Source: an uncultured Methanobrevibacter sp. (GTDB taxonomy: Archaea > Methanobacteriota > Methanobacteria > Methanobacteriales > Methanobacteriaceae). Taken from it: a stretch of DNA of 34,771 nucleotides. The position numbers were made by a program, and so were the translations under genes. Positions within the stretch are counted from its first letter, which is position 1, and the number at the start of each line of letters is the position of its first letter. Positions 1-6,848 of the stretch are shown piece after piece. The DNA lies in NCBI GenBank assembly GCA_902771225.1, contig CACXWH010000014.1, positions 1 through 34,771 on the forward strand, given 5' to 3'. Under the pieces are notes generated by a model. The model was not told the origin of the DNA. It made no database searches and saw only the letters and a list, made by a program, of their open reading frames with translations.

Positions 1-413
1 GTACCAATTAACCCTATGAAAGGAGCGAGTTCCGTAATGGTTTTAATAGTACTCAAACCTTTTGTCATTTTTGCTACTTCAACAATGAAAATCTGTTCCA
101 TACTTTCCTCTACTTCGGTTTTATTTTTATAACCGATTTTTAAAGTTTCAGAAATAATACGGGACACAGGATTTTTAAATCTGTTAATTTGTTTTAGTGC
201 TTCAACAGCTCCACCCCTCTCCATTGATGCAGTTACAACACCAAAGATTTCGGTGGTATCAACACGACTAATTTTTTTAAGATAAACAATCTTTCTAATA
301 GCAATAATGAGACCATAAATACCTAAGAAAAGAAGTATATATGTTATGATTCCCCCTTGAGAGAAAATATCCATTATTCCAGTAAAGATTGGCGAAATAT
401 ACTCTATAATCAT
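1..413 (-). CDS. MotA/TolQ/ExbB-family proton channel protein (C-terminus beyond window)
   Basis: Partial gene read from the minus strand: ATG at 413, still open at base 1, giving about 137 residues. The protein starts MIIEYISPIF, has a hydrophobic membrane helix around residues 20-38 (GGIITYILLFLGIYGLIIAI), a charged cytoplasmic stretch, and ends at the window edge in the family signature LAPFIGLIGT, which begins the conserved channel helix of TolQ/ExbB/MotA proteins. Such subunits form inner-membrane ion channels that power a partner protein (ExbD/TolR or MotB type), which would lie beyond the window. The gene is the last visible member of the mreB-rnhB direction, 86 bases after rnhB. The family call is firm from the motif; substrate and partner cannot be told here. 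Confidence 0.85.
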   Translation of the reverse strand, partial: MIIEYISPIFTGIMDIFSQGGIITYILLFLGIYGLIIAIRKIVYLKKISRVDTTEIFGVVTASMERGGAVEALKQINRFKNPVSRIISETLKIGYKNKTEVEESMEQIFIVEVAKMTKGLSTIKTITELAPFIGLIG

Positions 414-479
414 ATTATCCACATACAAAAATTATATTTAATAATCATTTATAAGATTAATTTATTTTTTCATATACTT

Positions 480-495
480 AAAAATAGCTATTTTT
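480..495 (-). terminator. 16-bp perfect palindrome in the rnhB/ExbB-like gap
   Basis: AAAAATAGCTATTTTT is a perfect palindrome just past the rnhB stop, and on the minus strand it ends in a T run. It is a plausible hairpin terminator for rnhB transcripts. It could also be an operator for the ExbB-like gene that starts at 413. An AT-only palindrome of this size is weak evidence in so AT-rich a genome. Confidence 0.4.
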
Positions 496-499
496 TTAA

Positions 500-1135
500 T
501 TATATTAATGTTGTTTGAACATTTTTAAGTTTTGAAACAGTTGACCATGATTTTCTAACAAAACCCGGCATTTCATTATACGTGTAATTTGACAAAAACT
601 TTTTAGTTGTTGGATCTGAAGGATAACCAGAACCTATTCCACCAACATCCTCAAAATATTTATTAATTTCGGCTATTGCCTCATCTCTTGTTTGTTTGGC
701 TATGATTGAAGCTGCACTTACTTCAATATATTTATCATCAGCCTTATGTTCTGCTTTGATGTTTTTGCCTGTTGCTCTTTGAAGTTTATCCTGAAATCTT
801 AAAGGCTTGACATCAACAGCATCAACAATCGCTTCATCAAAATCAAGTTTTTGGATAATCTCCTGCATTCCTTTTCGCTCAATTTCATTTAGGTTAATGC
901 CTTGGGAACGCATTTCATCAATATCCTGTGCCGAATAAATAACTGTATCATATTCAAACATTTTTTTAAGTTTTCGAGCTAAAACTTTTCTTCTATCTGG
1001 CGTTAACTTTTTAGAATCTTTAACGCCCATATTTTCTAAAATAGATTCTTTACGATTATCGATGACAACACCTGCTATTACTAATGGGCCTAAAACAGAA
1101 CCGCGACCGGCCTCATCAATACCTAAAATATCCAT
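500..1135 (-). CDS. rnhB: Ribonuclease HII
   Basis: Cuts the RNA strand of RNA-DNA hybrids and removes misincorporated ribonucleotides during genome maintenance. The N-terminus DILGIDEAGRGSVLGP carries the RNase HII signature, with the first catalytic Asp-Glu pair in GIDEAGRG. A second acidic region follows in DEAIVDAVDV, and the SAASIIAK segment after HKADDKY is the usual metal-site and helix region. Length of about 211 residues is normal for archaeal RNase HII. I chose ATG 1135 (MDILGID) over an upstream in-frame TTG at 1144 because family members normally begin just before DILGIDEAGRG. No clear ribosome site precedes either. It lies 42 bases downstream of mreB, behind a strong terminator-like hairpin, so it may have its own transcript. 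Confidence 0.95.
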   Translation of the reverse strand: MDILGIDEAGRGSVLGPLVIAGVVIDNRKESILENMGVKDSKKLTPDRRKVLARKLKKMFEYDTVIYSAQDIDEMRSQGINLNEIERKGMQEIIQKLDFDEAIVDAVDVKPLRFQDKLQRATGKNIKAEHKADDKYIEVSAASIIAKQTRDEAIAEINKYFEDVGGIGSGYPSDPTTKKFLSNYTYNEMPGFVRKSWSTVSKLKNVQTTLI

Positions 1136-1142
1136 GTTAATC

Positions 1143-1183
1143 AAAAAAATAAAAAAAAGAGAAATAATTAATTAAAATTATTT
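1143..1183 (-). terminator. Hairpin plus oligo-T terminator after mreB
   Basis: The arms AAATAATT (1162-1169) and AATTATTT (1176-1183) form an 8-bp stem with a 6-base loop that overlaps the mreB stop codon. On the minus strand this is followed at once by runs of eight and seven T residues. This is an intrinsic-type terminator in the right place for mreB transcripts, and oligo-T alone is enough to terminate many archaeal RNA polymerases. Confidence 0.7.
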
Positions 1184-2251
1184 CATTGCTCTTAAACGTA
1201 CTTCCGGTTCTAATGCAAGCGGTTCAGCCGCAACAATAGCAGTACCTTTTGCAACAACAGTCATCGGATCGTCAGATATTTCTATAGGAATAGAAATTTC
1301 ATCAAATATTCTTTCTTTAATACCACGAAGTCTTGAGCTTCCTCCAACAGCGACAGCATTATTGTAAACACCCATCATTAATTCCGGAGATAATCTTTCT
1401 AAAATTATATTTAAACCATCAATAATATCTTGCATAAATGGTTCAACTGCATCCGCTACAAGCATGGAGTCGATAACTACTTTTTTAGGTCTGTTTGTTT
1501 CTAGGGATTTTCCGATTACTTCTACACTTAAGTTTTCGAGTTGTTCTGAACAGTGCACCATTCCAACTTCCATTTTTGCAGATTCTGCATCATGAATACC
1601 AATTGCTACATCGTATTTTTCTGCTACAATCTCTACTATTTTACTGTCAATGTCATCCCCACCGCATCTAACGGTTTCAATGTCATTAATACCACCAAGG
1701 GAAATGATTACAATATCTGTTGAACCTGCACCCATATCCACAACCATTGTACCGTTTGGTTCTGCTATAGGAAGTCCAGCTCCAATAGCTGCTGCAAGAC
1801 CTTCACTGATTACAAGAATATTTTGTGCACCTGCTTTTCTTCCGATTTCTTCAGCTGCATTTTTTTCTACCTCAGATGCATCACCAGGAATACCAATAAC
1901 AATTCTTCCAACACTTTCTCCTTCGTTAATACCAATTTGCATTGCTTTAATTAGTAAAGCCTGTGCCTGTACAACATTTTCAATTACACCTTTTTTAAGT
2001 GGCCTTACTGCAAGAATATCTTCAGGAGTTCTTCCTAACATTTTTTTAGCTTCTTCACCAACAGCTAAAACTTCACTAGGATCATCTTTTTTAACTGCAA
2101 CAACAGATGGAATTTGGTATAAATCAAATTTATCACCTGATGGTTTAGCTATAACCGTATTTAAAGTTCCCAAATCTATCCCTAAGCTATTACTAATCAC
2201 TCTAGTATCAACAACTTCTTGTTCTTCCTCATCATTTCCGAAAATATTCAT
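1178..2251 (-). CDS. mreB: MreB-type actin homologue
   Basis: A 357-residue actin/Hsp70-superfamily ATPase of the MreB type, the filament protein that guides wall synthesis and rod shape. Within archaea MreB occurs mainly in pseudomurein-walled methanogens. Visible motifs are the phosphate-1 loop SLGIDLGTLNTVIAKP (about residues 22-37), the phosphate-2 region MVVDMGAGSTDIVIISLGG (about 168-187) and the adenosine motif VAVGGSSRLRG (about 300-310). The N-terminal acidic extension DEEEQE replaces the short amphipathic tail of many bacterial MreBs. ATG 2251 has a strong ribosome site (GGAGGATT) that sits inside the end of the preceding gene, with only 2 bases between them, so the two are co-transcribed. 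Assignment to MreB rather than DnaK-like is supported by length and by lack of a substrate domain. Confidence 0.93.
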   Translation of the reverse strand: MNIFGNDEEEQEVVDTRVISNSLGIDLGTLNTVIAKPSGDKFDLYQIPSVVAVKKDDPSEVLAVGEEAKKMLGRTPEDILAVRPLKKGVIENVVQAQALLIKAMQIGINEGESVGRIVIGIPGDASEVEKNAAEEIGRKAGAQNILVISEGLAAAIGAGLPIAEPNGTMVVDMGAGSTDIVIISLGGINDIETVRCGGDDIDSKIVEIVAEKYDVAIGIHDAESAKMEVGMVHCSEQLENLSVEVIGKSLETNRPKKVVIDSMLVADAVEPFMQDIIDGLNIILERLSPELMMGVYNNAVAVGGSSRLRGIKERIFDEISIPIEISDDPMTVVAKGTAIVAAEPLALEPEVRLRAMK

Positions 2252-2253
2252 GA

Positions 2254-2892
2254 CTAATCCTCCGTTATAATATCTTTAAAATCTATAACAAATATTTTAT
2301 TAGATGTAGCAATACTTTGAACCTTTTCAACGTCTTCATCATTTTCAACTGAAATAAGTATTGTTGATAAAACAACCTCATTTGCATTATAAAATGGTTT
2401 TAAAGCGGATTTAATAAAATTGGGTAGTTTAACAGAATCATTCATTTCAACATCAATGAACCCAGTTGTTTGTGATTCTTGTAAAATCGCGAATGGAATT
2501 CTTGATTTTTCAATTATTGAAACTGATTCTTTTATTGTATCATCAGGAGCAACAAAAACCATTGATTTTGATCCTTCTTTCAAGTATAAATGAGAAACTT
2601 TTATAAAAGATCCGCCTTTTGAAAAAGTAATCTTTCCAAATTCTTCAATTTTTCTAGAATTACCGTACAGCATGATAAAATCAAATTTTTTATTGATTTT
2701 TCCTTCATTTAATACAACATGTTCTCTGAATAGAATTTTTACACTATTCTTTGATGCAATAGCCCTATATGCAATATCATCAATTAACTCTACATTACCT
2801 GCAACAACACACCAAATACTATCATCAACTGATTCATTATCCGATGTGATTCGTGCTGCTTGTCTTAGAATGCGTATATTATCTTCTATCAT
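2254..2892 (-). CDS. Conserved protein of unknown function co-transcribed with mreB
   Basis: I do not recognise this 212-residue protein. It has no signal peptide or membrane segment and looks like a soluble alpha/beta protein with alternating strands such as VKILFREHVVL, SMVFVAPDD and KIFVIDFKDII at the C-terminus. The N-terminal MIEDNIRILRQAARIT could be a helix. It is the first gene of the transcription unit, with mreB starting 2 bases after its stop and using a ribosome site within its last codons. That coupling suggests a role with the MreB filament, for example a regulator or adaptor of wall growth, but this is inference only. The start ATG 2892 has a weak upstream GTGAG. Confidence 0.8.
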   Translation of the reverse strand: MIEDNIRILRQAARITSDNESVDDSIWCVVAGNVELIDDIAYRAIASKNSVKILFREHVVLNEGKINKKFDFIMLYGNSRKIEEFGKITFSKGGSFIKVSHLYLKEGSKSMVFVAPDDTIKESVSIIEKSRIPFAILQESQTTGFIDVEMNDSVKLPNFIKSALKPFYNANEVVLSTILISVENDEDVEKVQSIATSNKIFVIDFKDIITED

Positions 2893-2942
2893 TTAACTAC
2901 TCACAATTACATTAATATAAGTTCCAAATACTTTAATTAATA

Positions 2943-3016
2943 GTTAGATTTACTTTAAATCCCCAGTTTCGCCATAAAGAAATCGCCGAATAAGGCACTA
3001 TTAATTAAGGTCTAAC
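2943..3016. other. GC-richer island with terminal inverted repeats in the 2893-3363 gap
   Basis: The 471-base divergent gap before 3364 has no gene. Most is extremely AT-rich, but 2960-2998 is clearly richer in G and C, with several GCC/GGC pairs that could form short stems. The whole element is bounded by GTTAGA (2943-2948) and its complement TCTAAC (3011-3016). It lies 51-124 bases upstream of the 2892 start, so on the minus strand it could be a structured leader of the mreB unit. It matches no riboswitch class I could recall. Confidence 0.3.
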
Positions 3017-3240
3017 AATATTAAATTACTTTAAATTCTTATATATATTTTATCTTTATCCAGAAATTAATAGTTTTTTAATACAATTTTTATTTATAAA
3101 AACAATTTTTTAAACTTGACAGCAAATATTACTTTTTTAAAAAATAACCTTCAAAGCTTTAGAATATTATTAAATAATAATTAAAACCTTTAATATAAGT
3201 TAAACTTAATAATGACGAGGTTAATACTAATATTAAAGTT

Positions 3241-3333
3241 TTTTATAAATTTTAAATGAAAAAAAAATTTCAAAAAAAGCTTTTAAGGCATTTGGATTTT
3301 AAATTTCACAGCATTATATCACATCCAAATGCC
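3241..3333 (+). promoter_or_regulatory. Promoter region with 11-bp inverted repeat before the sortase operon
   Basis: A TATA-like TTTTATAAAT lies at 3241-3250. An exact 11-bp inverted repeat follows: GGCATTTGGAT (3287-3297) and ATCCAAATGCC (3323-3333) separated by 25 bases. The spacer holds a second TATA-like ATTATAT (3313-3319). If the first box is used, the repeat is a hairpin in the mRNA leader. If the second is used, it is a two-sided operator bracketing the core promoter. The ribosome site GTGAGG for the 3364 start follows at 3351-3356. Confidence 0.6.
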
Positions 3334-3363
3334 CCATTTAATTAAAGTTAGTGAGGGTTTAAT

Positions 3364-4527
3364 ATGAAAAAGCCAAAAGATTCACCATACCCAAAAGGAT
3401 TTGGTGAACTTGATGATTTAAAAAATAATGAAATTCCAAGGCCAAAACTAAAACAAGAAAAAGAAATAACACCAATTGAAGCCTTTAACAATAAATTAGG
3501 TTCATTATTTAAAAATAAAACATCTGACAATATCAGTGATGAGAAAAAAAGAAAAATAGGCAAAATCATAACAACAATCATCATATTGACATTGATAATT
3601 TCAGCATATTACTTTATAATATATGAACCAGCACAGCAAGAGCTGAATGAAGTTAAAACCTCTAAATTAAATGAATTGCACTCACTATACAAAGGACCCC
3701 TGGCTGATGCAGGTAACGTCTTTGAAATAGAAAATAAAATCAATGATGCAAACAATGTTTATGAGGTAAAATCAATAAACATTTTAAAGTCAGCAACCAG
3801 TGATTGGAAAAAGTTTCACATACAATCCATTCATGCAAATACTGACCAGTTTAATCGAACAATGCTAGTTTATGAAAACAATTCAAGAAATGTAATGATG
3901 CCTTCAAATGAAGCAATTGAACTTGTAAATAACAATAATGCTGAAAAATTATCAGAAATGTTGTTTAAAAAGCCGAATACTGTTTCTGTTCCAATTCTAA
4001 TTACCCGCCTGCAGGCAGGAGCGGGACTTATTGGCGTTGGAAGCATAGTTGACATATATAAAAACAACAACAATAGCCTATTTAACCAATCAGCAGACCT
4101 CAATAAAAGTGAAGCTGACGTATGCGGATGTACAGTATTGTCAATAATGAGATATGAAGATAATGGTGAAATAGAATCCGAATATTCAAAAGGAAATACA
4201 ATCACGGAAGGAAACAATACAAATCCAAAAGAAAATACCCAGACATTTTCTTCAAATGTACTGGAAATGCTTAAAGGAGCAATAATACAGGGTTATGATG
4301 AAAAGACCACATTGGATATGCTTAGAAATTATGGGGTTAAACTATCGAATTATGAAAGAGAAATAAATTTAGGCGATTTGGATGCCGAATACATGCTTTT
4401 AATCGAAGTGCCTCAGGATAAAGTCACATTTATCTTAAATAATATGGACAGTATTGTTTTGACAATACCAACAGCAAAGGCACCATCATGGATGGCGGGT
4501 GAAATAAATTCAACATATTCCGGATAG
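3364..4527 (+). CDS. Single-pass membrane protein with SAF/CpaB-like extracellular part
   Basis: A 387-residue protein with a charged, proline-containing cytoplasmic N-terminus of about 70 residues and one transmembrane helix around residues 73-90 (IITTIIILTLIISAYYFI). The large extracytoplasmic part contains SVPILITRLQAGAG, then VGSIVDIY and VCGCTVLSIMRYEDNGE. That order of a strand before an upcoming VDIY and a later V.V.SI strand resembles SAF/CpaB-type domains seen in wall-spanning assembly proteins. From memory it may belong to the methanogen family DUF515, but this needs a profile search. It starts at ATG 3364 behind GTGAGG and is followed 37 bases later by a sortase, so it may be the sortase's partner, substrate or a scaffold for surface proteins. 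The function is unproven. Confidence 0.8.
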   Translation: MKKPKDSPYPKGFGELDDLKNNEIPRPKLKQEKEITPIEAFNNKLGSLFKNKTSDNISDEKKRKIGKIITTIIILTLIISAYYFIIYEPAQQELNEVKTSKLNELHSLYKGPLADAGNVFEIENKINDANNVYEVKSINILKSATSDWKKFHIQSIHANTDQFNRTMLVYENNSRNVMMPSNEAIELVNNNNAEKLSEMLFKKPNTVSVPILITRLQAGAGLIGVGSIVDIYKNNNNSLFNQSADLNKSEADVCGCTVLSIMRYEDNGEIESEYSKGNTITEGNNTNPKENTQTFSSNVLEMLKGAIIQGYDEKTTLDMLRNYGVKLSNYEREINLGDLDAEYMLLIEVPQDKVTFILNNMDSIVLTIPTAKAPSWMAGEINSTYSG

Positions 4528-4564
4528 AAAAATTATATTATATTAAAGATATAAACATGATAAT

Positions 4565-5287
4565 ATGAACAAACCAAGTATTTCAACGATTATTGTAATT
4601 ATTTGTATTTTAATAATAGGTTTATACGCAGCAGGAGAAGTTAATTATTTTGCTCACAAAACCGTGACTGAGAAAAATATTACCTCCCCTATTGTAATGG
4701 TTGATAAAGTGGGGATAAATGAAAAAATGAACAATCAATCCTTAGATTTGGGAGTAATGATAGATGAAAAATCATCAATCCCAACAAAAGGAGATGTTGT
4801 TATTTTCGGACATAGAACACTTCAGGGATCTCCTTTTTTAAGACTGAATGAACTTGAAAACGGAGATATTATAACTTTGGAATGGCCTGGAGTAGGTGAA
4901 GTCAACTATACTGTCACAAATAAAACAATAGTTCCCGCAACATATCATCTAAATGTTAATGAAACCGGGAATAAAGTACTTTTAATCACATGCGACCCGA
5001 TTGGTTCAACAGAAAACAGATTAATCATTGAAGGTCAAAGAGGCAATGTCAGTGGAATAGATGAAAAGATAATTCATGACAATCCGCAGGAGTCAAATGC
5101 GTGGATTATCAGCGGACTGTTCTTAATTATTGGACTTGTCATATCATTTGTCTATCCGAAAGAGTCAAGACCGTATATCCTGGCAACCGTTTTGATTATC
5201 AGTATTATCCTATTCTATTTCTGCTTCAATCCAATTTCCTCTCAGCTGATATATGATAAGATTATATTCTTAAACGGAGGAATGTAA
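4565..5287 (+). CDS. Sortase family cysteine transpeptidase
   Basis: A 240-residue membrane-bound sortase. It has an N-terminal membrane anchor (residues about 5-24), the sortase beta-barrel, and two C-terminal hydrophobic helices (about 178-196 and 205-222), so both ends are anchored. The catalytic triad is visible in order: His in VVIFGHRTLQG, Cys in LLITCDPIG, and Arg in STENRLIIEG. Sortases cleave a sorting motif on exported proteins and join them to another protein or to the wall. With pseudomurein there is no lipid II pentaglycine, so the acceptor in methanogens is unknown. The gene sits between the SAF-like membrane protein and mptD, and its last codons (GGA GGA ATG TAA) supply the ribosome site for mptD. 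There is no strong ribosome site of its own, suggesting coupling to the gene before it. Confidence 0.9.
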   Translation: MNKPSISTIIVIICILIIGLYAAGEVNYFAHKTVTEKNITSPIVMVDKVGINEKMNNQSLDLGVMIDEKSSIPTKGDVVIFGHRTLQGSPFLRLNELENGDIITLEWPGVGEVNYTVTNKTIVPATYHLNVNETGNKVLLITCDPIGSTENRLIIEGQRGNVSGIDEKIIHDNPQESNAWIISGLFLIIGLVISFVYPKESRPYILATVLIISIILFYFCFNPISSQLIYDKIIFLNGGM

Positions 5288-5641
5288 ATGGATGTTAATG
5301 AAAAATATTTCTCAAACATAACCTCTCGTGAACGTGCCATATTTGAAGGCGGGATAAGCATGGGTGCATTATTCCACCAATTTGTAGGAACACCTGTTAA
5401 TAAAGATACAAAAGAAGGATTAGAGCGAACGATTGAAGAATCATTTAAATTACAGCCTGCAATTGAAGATGTTGAAGTGAAAATTAATTTAAATGACAAT
5501 ACTGAATTTGACTACATTTCACTTTCAGGAGATATGCTTGATGTTAGAATACATACTTTAATCGACAATGTAAAAGCAGTCATCAGAATAGAATACATTG
5601 AGGAACTTAATTATCCGCTAATGTATGTTGAAAAAATCTAA
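5288..5641 (+). CDS. mptD: Archaeal dihydroneopterin aldolase, methanopterin biosynthesis
   Basis: Converts 7,8-dihydroneopterin to 6-hydroxymethyl-7,8-dihydropterin and glycolaldehyde on the way to tetrahydromethanopterin, the C1 carrier of methanogenesis. At 117 residues it has the length of the archaeal MptD family (DUF372-type, unrelated to bacterial FolB). The signature [19 protein letters not shown] is near the N-terminus, with Glu20 and His30, and Gln56 follows. I recall equivalent residues being important in the Methanocaldococcus enzyme. The ATG abuts the sortase stop codon directly (TAA ATG), with the ribosome site GGAGGAATG inside the sortase gene, so expression is coupled to a surface-protein operon with no obvious metabolic link. 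Its 3' end overlaps the opposing mfnA gene by 4 bases. Confidence 0.9.
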   Translation: MDVNEKYFSNITSRERAIFEGGISMGALFHQFVGTPVNKDTKEGLERTIEESFKLQPAIEDVEVKINLNDNTEFDYISLSGDMLDVRIHTLIDNVKAVIRIEYIEELNYPLMYVEKI

Positions 5642-6798
5642 TATAATTTCTTCAAGTCAGATAAGAATTCTTTTAAGTGGGTTTTAGTTACATGGTTCAT
5701 TAGGACAATTCTAATTGCATTTGGACAGTTTGCAACTGAAACTTTCCACCCATTTATTTTTTCCAGTTCATCCGCCATCAATTGCGGATTTTTTTCAGGA
5801 TGGTTAAAAGCAACTATATTAAGTTCCGGCTCAACAATCACATCATAACCAATTTTTTCCAGAGAATCTTTTAAAAAACAAGTATTTTCCATCAGATTTT
5901 TAGCCAGCTTTGAATATCCTGACCTGCCAAAATATTTTAAAAGAGCATAAGTTGCAACGGTTGAAGCCCCTATACGAGTTCCAACAACAGTGGATTGAGT
6001 TTTAACAGTCAGATAAGGAGAATCAACTGCCATGACATTTAAATATTCTTTTTTTCTAAAAATTATTCCGCCTGCAGGAATCGGTGCAAGACCCATCTTG
6101 TGAGGATCAACAGTAATGGATGAAACACCGGGCAATTTAAAATCAAATTCCGGAAAATCATAACCGCAATTTCTTAAAAAAGGAATTGAAAAACCACCAA
6201 ATGCCGCATCAACATGGAAATAAATATTATTGTCATGAGCGATTTTTGATATTTCTTCAATCGGATCAATCAAACCCAATTCAGTAGTTCCGGCTATTGC
6301 AACAATAGCTACAGTATTAGGACTGATCTTATTTTTAACGGATTCAACATTGATTTTATAGTTTTCATCCAACTCCGCTTCAACAATCTTAAGATTCATC
6401 ATATCTGCTGCTTTTTTAAATGAAAAATGAGCGGACCTTGGAAGTATAATTTCACCGTTTTCAATATTTTTATATTTCCTTGCATGATTTCTTGCAGCCC
6501 TTATTGCCATGATATTTGCTTCTGTTCCACCAGTTACAATATTTCCATAAGCATTATCCAGATTCAATAATTTACCAATGATTTTGATTGTTTTATCCTC
6601 GATTGATTTGGTTCCCTTGAATAATCCAGGGTCTCCCAGATTACTGTCAAGAAATTTTATATAAACTTCTTTTCCAAAGGGATGTGCTTCTGTACACATT
6701 GATCCTAAAATACGGCCACCTGAATATTTCAAGTCTTTTTCTTTAATCAAATCCAATTCTTTTAGAATCTCATCTTTATCTATTGGTAAATCATTCAT
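5638..6798 (-). CDS. mfnA: L-tyrosine (or L-aspartate) decarboxylase MfnA
   Basis: A PLP-dependent group II decarboxylase of 386 residues, the normal MfnA length. It makes tyramine for methanofuran; some archaeal MfnA proteins instead or also decarboxylate aspartate to beta-alanine for coenzyme A. Seen in sequence: [16 protein letters not shown] for the phosphate-binding region, [11 protein letters not shown], the cofactor Asp in [10 protein letters not shown], and the PLP Schiff-base lysine in [10 protein letters not shown]. The N-terminal SGRILGSM-like segment ([14 protein letters not shown]) is also typical. The ATG at 6798 follows an AGATGAT sequence. It is convergent with mptD with overlapping stop codons, so two C1-cofactor genes meet tail to tail with no spacer. 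Confidence 0.92.
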   Translation of the reverse strand: MNDLPIDKDEILKELDLIKEKDLKYSGGRILGSMCTEAHPFGKEVYIKFLDSNLGDPGLFKGTKSIEDKTIKIIGKLLNLDNAYGNIVTGGTEANIMAIRAARNHARKYKNIENGEIILPRSAHFSFKKAADMMNLKIVEAELDENYKINVESVKNKISPNTVAIVAIAGTTELGLIDPIEEISKIAHDNNIYFHVDAAFGGFSIPFLRNCGYDFPEFDFKLPGVSSITVDPHKMGLAPIPAGGIIFRKKEYLNVMAVDSPYLTVKTQSTVVGTRIGASTVATYALLKYFGRSGYSKLAKNLMENTCFLKDSLEKIGYDVIVEPELNIVAFNHPEKNPQLMADELEKINGWKVSVANCPNAIRIVLMNHVTKTHLKEFLSDLKKLY

Positions 6799-6821
6799 AA
6801 AATCATCTATTAACAGTTAAA

Positions 6822-6848
6822 ATATAAAAAAGAAAAAAAAGAAAAAAG
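6822..6848 (-). terminator. Oligo-T terminator after ppsA
   Basis: Immediately after the ppsA stop the minus strand carries T runs of six, eight and six bases broken by single C residues. No stem is needed for archaeal oligo-T termination. It separates ppsA from mfnA (start 6798), so mfnA probably has its own promoter in a very short gap or relies on read-through. Confidence 0.6.

Noticed and set aside
1650-2270. 206-codon plus-strand open frame opposite mreB
   Set aside because: It is a shadow of the mreB reading frame, low in complexity and rich in Ser, Pro and Ile, with no recognisable motif.
2943-3016. Fluoride-type or other known riboswitch
   Set aside because: A few GGCGAT-like letters on the minus strand suggested it, but the required stems and conserved loops do not line up with any class I can recall.
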